From NCBI GenBank assembly GCA_033720955.1, contig JAWWBN010000220.1, positions 1-6,451 on the forward strand: a stretch of DNA of 6,451 nucleotides, given 5' to 3'. Source of the stretch: JAWWBN01 sp033720955 (GTDB lineage Bacteria > Acidobacteriota > Thermoanaerobaculia > Multivoradales > JAHEKO01). This document shows, in pieces, positions 5,622-6,451 of this stretch (within the stretch, counting starts at the first letter, position 1; the number at the start of each line of letters is the position of its first letter). The notes beneath the pieces were generated by a model that did not search any database, had not been told where the DNA came from, and worked only from the letters and a program-made list of their open reading frames with translations. Both the position numbers and the translations under genes were made by a program.

Positions 5622-6422
5622 ATGCCCACCGTGGAGCGCAACGAGGCGGAGTGGCAGGAGATCTACGACTGGGCGGAAGGGGGCGAGGACTGGTCGGAGC
5701 GCTGGGGGGGGACGGAGATGCAGTGGTACGGCGCGGTGCTGCCCCGCATCCACCGCTTCGTGCCCGCCCGGACCATCCTCGAGATCGCGCCCGGCTTCGG
5801 ACGCTGGAGCCGCTTCCTCAAGGAGCTGTGCGAGCGGCTGGTGCTGGTGGATCTCACCGAGCGCTGCATCGAGGCCTGCCGGCGGCGGTTCGCCGGCGAG
5901 AGCCACATCGAGTACCACGTCAACGACGGCCGGTCGCTGGCCATGGTCGCGGACGGCTCGGTGGACTTCGTCTTCAGCTTCGACGCGCTGGTGCACGCCG
6001 AGGAGGACGTCCTCGAGGCCTACCTCTCCGAGCTCGCGACGAAGCTGGCGCCGGGCGGGACCGGCTTCCTGCACCACTCGAATCTCGGGGAGTACGGCCC
6101 GCCGCCCGGCCGGGGCGTGCCCATCGTCGGCGGCGCCCTCCGGCGGCTCGGGCTGATCGACGGCAGCGACCACTGGCGGGCGCCCAGCATGACCGCGGCC
6201 AAGTTCCGGCGCTTCGCCGAGGCCGCCGGCCTGGTCTGCCTGGGGCAGGAGCTGGTGAACTGGAAGAGCCGCCGGCTCATCGACTGCTTCTCGGTCTTCG
6301 CCCGCCGGGAGCCGGGCGAGCGGCGGGAGACCCCGGTGGTGCGCAATCCCGGGTTCATGGCCGAGGCCGACCGCCTGGCGCGTCTGGCGGCGCTCTACTC
6401 CGGGCTTCCCGCCCACGGCTGA
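5622..6422 (+). CDS. SAM-dependent class I methyltransferase
   Basis: 266 residues. Residues 51-63 (TILEIAPGFGRWS) form motif I, the glycine-rich SAM-binding loop. LVLVDLTERCIEAC at 73-86 supplies the acidic residue (D77) expected to bind the SAM ribose. HVNDGRSL at 99-106 is the adenine-contacting region, DFVFSFDALVHAE at 115-127 is the strand 4 motif, and LAPGGTGFLHHSN at 142-154 the strand 5 motif. The N-terminal 45 residues (WAEGGEDWSERWGGTEMQWYGAVLPRIHRFVPA) are tryptophan-rich and resemble a cap seen in methyltransferases from polysaccharide clusters. The C-terminal part (185-266) probably shapes the acceptor site. It follows the glycosyltransferase by 30 bases in the same direction, so a sugar or glycan intermediate is a plausible substrate, but this is inferred from context. 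The ATG at 5622 has no strong Shine-Dalgarno; leaderless or coupled translation is possible. Confidence 0.9.
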   Translation: MPTVERNEAEWQEIYDWAEGGEDWSERWGGTEMQWYGAVLPRIHRFVPARTILEIAPGFGRWSRFLKELCERLVLVDLTERCIEACRRRFAGESHIEYHVNDGRSLAMVADGSVDFVFSFDALVHAEEDVLEAYLSELATKLAPGGTGFLHHSNLGEYGPPPGRGVPIVGGALRRLGLIDGSDHWRAPSMTAAKFRRFAEAAGLVCLGQELVNWKSRRLIDCFSVFARREPGERRETPVVRNPGFMAEADRLARLAALYSGLPAHG

Positions 6423-6451
6423 GCCGGCGGGGCGGGCAGGGCGGCGGCCAC

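Noticed and set aside
4287..6416. A 709-codon open frame on the minus strand opposite the glycosyltransferase and methyltransferase
   Set aside because: Its length results from strong third-position GC bias in the genes on the other strand. The translation is low-complexity and matches no family, while both plus-strand genes have complete motif sets.
1..6451. CRISPR array, insertion sequence, tRNA or defence genes
   Set aside because: I found no regularly spaced repeats, terminal inverted repeats, transposase motifs, cloverleaf-like segments or recognisable defence domains.

Overview
The window is very GC-rich, with a strong G/C bias at third codon positions. It looks like chromosomal DNA from a high-GC Gram-negative-type bacterium. 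The ECF sigma factor paired with a non-zinc membrane anti-sigma protein, the DUF1579 and YCII domains, and the large fibronectin-type secreted protein are all compatible with Acidobacteriota or a similar phylum. That assignment is an inference from gene style; there is no rRNA or marker gene here.

Layout, left to right. (1) Bases 1-2280, plus strand: the 3' part of a large protein built of fibronectin type III-like modules, open at the left edge. (2) Bases 2306-3602, minus strand: a compact regulatory operon. In transcription order it holds a possible 20-codon leader ORF, an ECF sigma factor, and a membrane protein joining an anti-sigma-like cytoplasmic segment and one transmembrane helix to a C-terminal YCII/DGPF-type domain. 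Each member overlaps the next by ATGA. (3) Bases 3603-3774: a divergent promoter region. (4) Bases 3775-4353, plus strand: an exported DUF1579 protein. (5) Bases 4354-4673: a 320-base non-coding stretch with a stem-loop and one sigma70-like promoter. (6) Bases 4674-5591 and 5622-6422, plus strand: a family 2 glycosyltransferase followed by a SAM-dependent methyltransferase, probably acting in surface glycan synthesis.

The most interesting part is the middle. The divergent intergenic region carries two copies, one per strand, of the same bipartite element: GCAACCCT, then CGTCAC, with exactly 15 bases between GCAAC and CGTCAC. Each copy is correctly oriented and placed to drive one of the two divergent units. 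This has the form of an ECF promoter. It suggests that the sigma factor transcribes both its own operon and the exported DUF1579 gene.

The inferred circuit is a self-activating sigma factor held by a membrane anti-sigma protein whose YCII domain should lie outside the cytoplasm, with a secreted DUF1579 protein as a target. Two further controls may be layered on top: the translationally coupled leader ORF, and a perfect 9-bp inverted repeat just downstream of the predicted DUF1579 transcription start.
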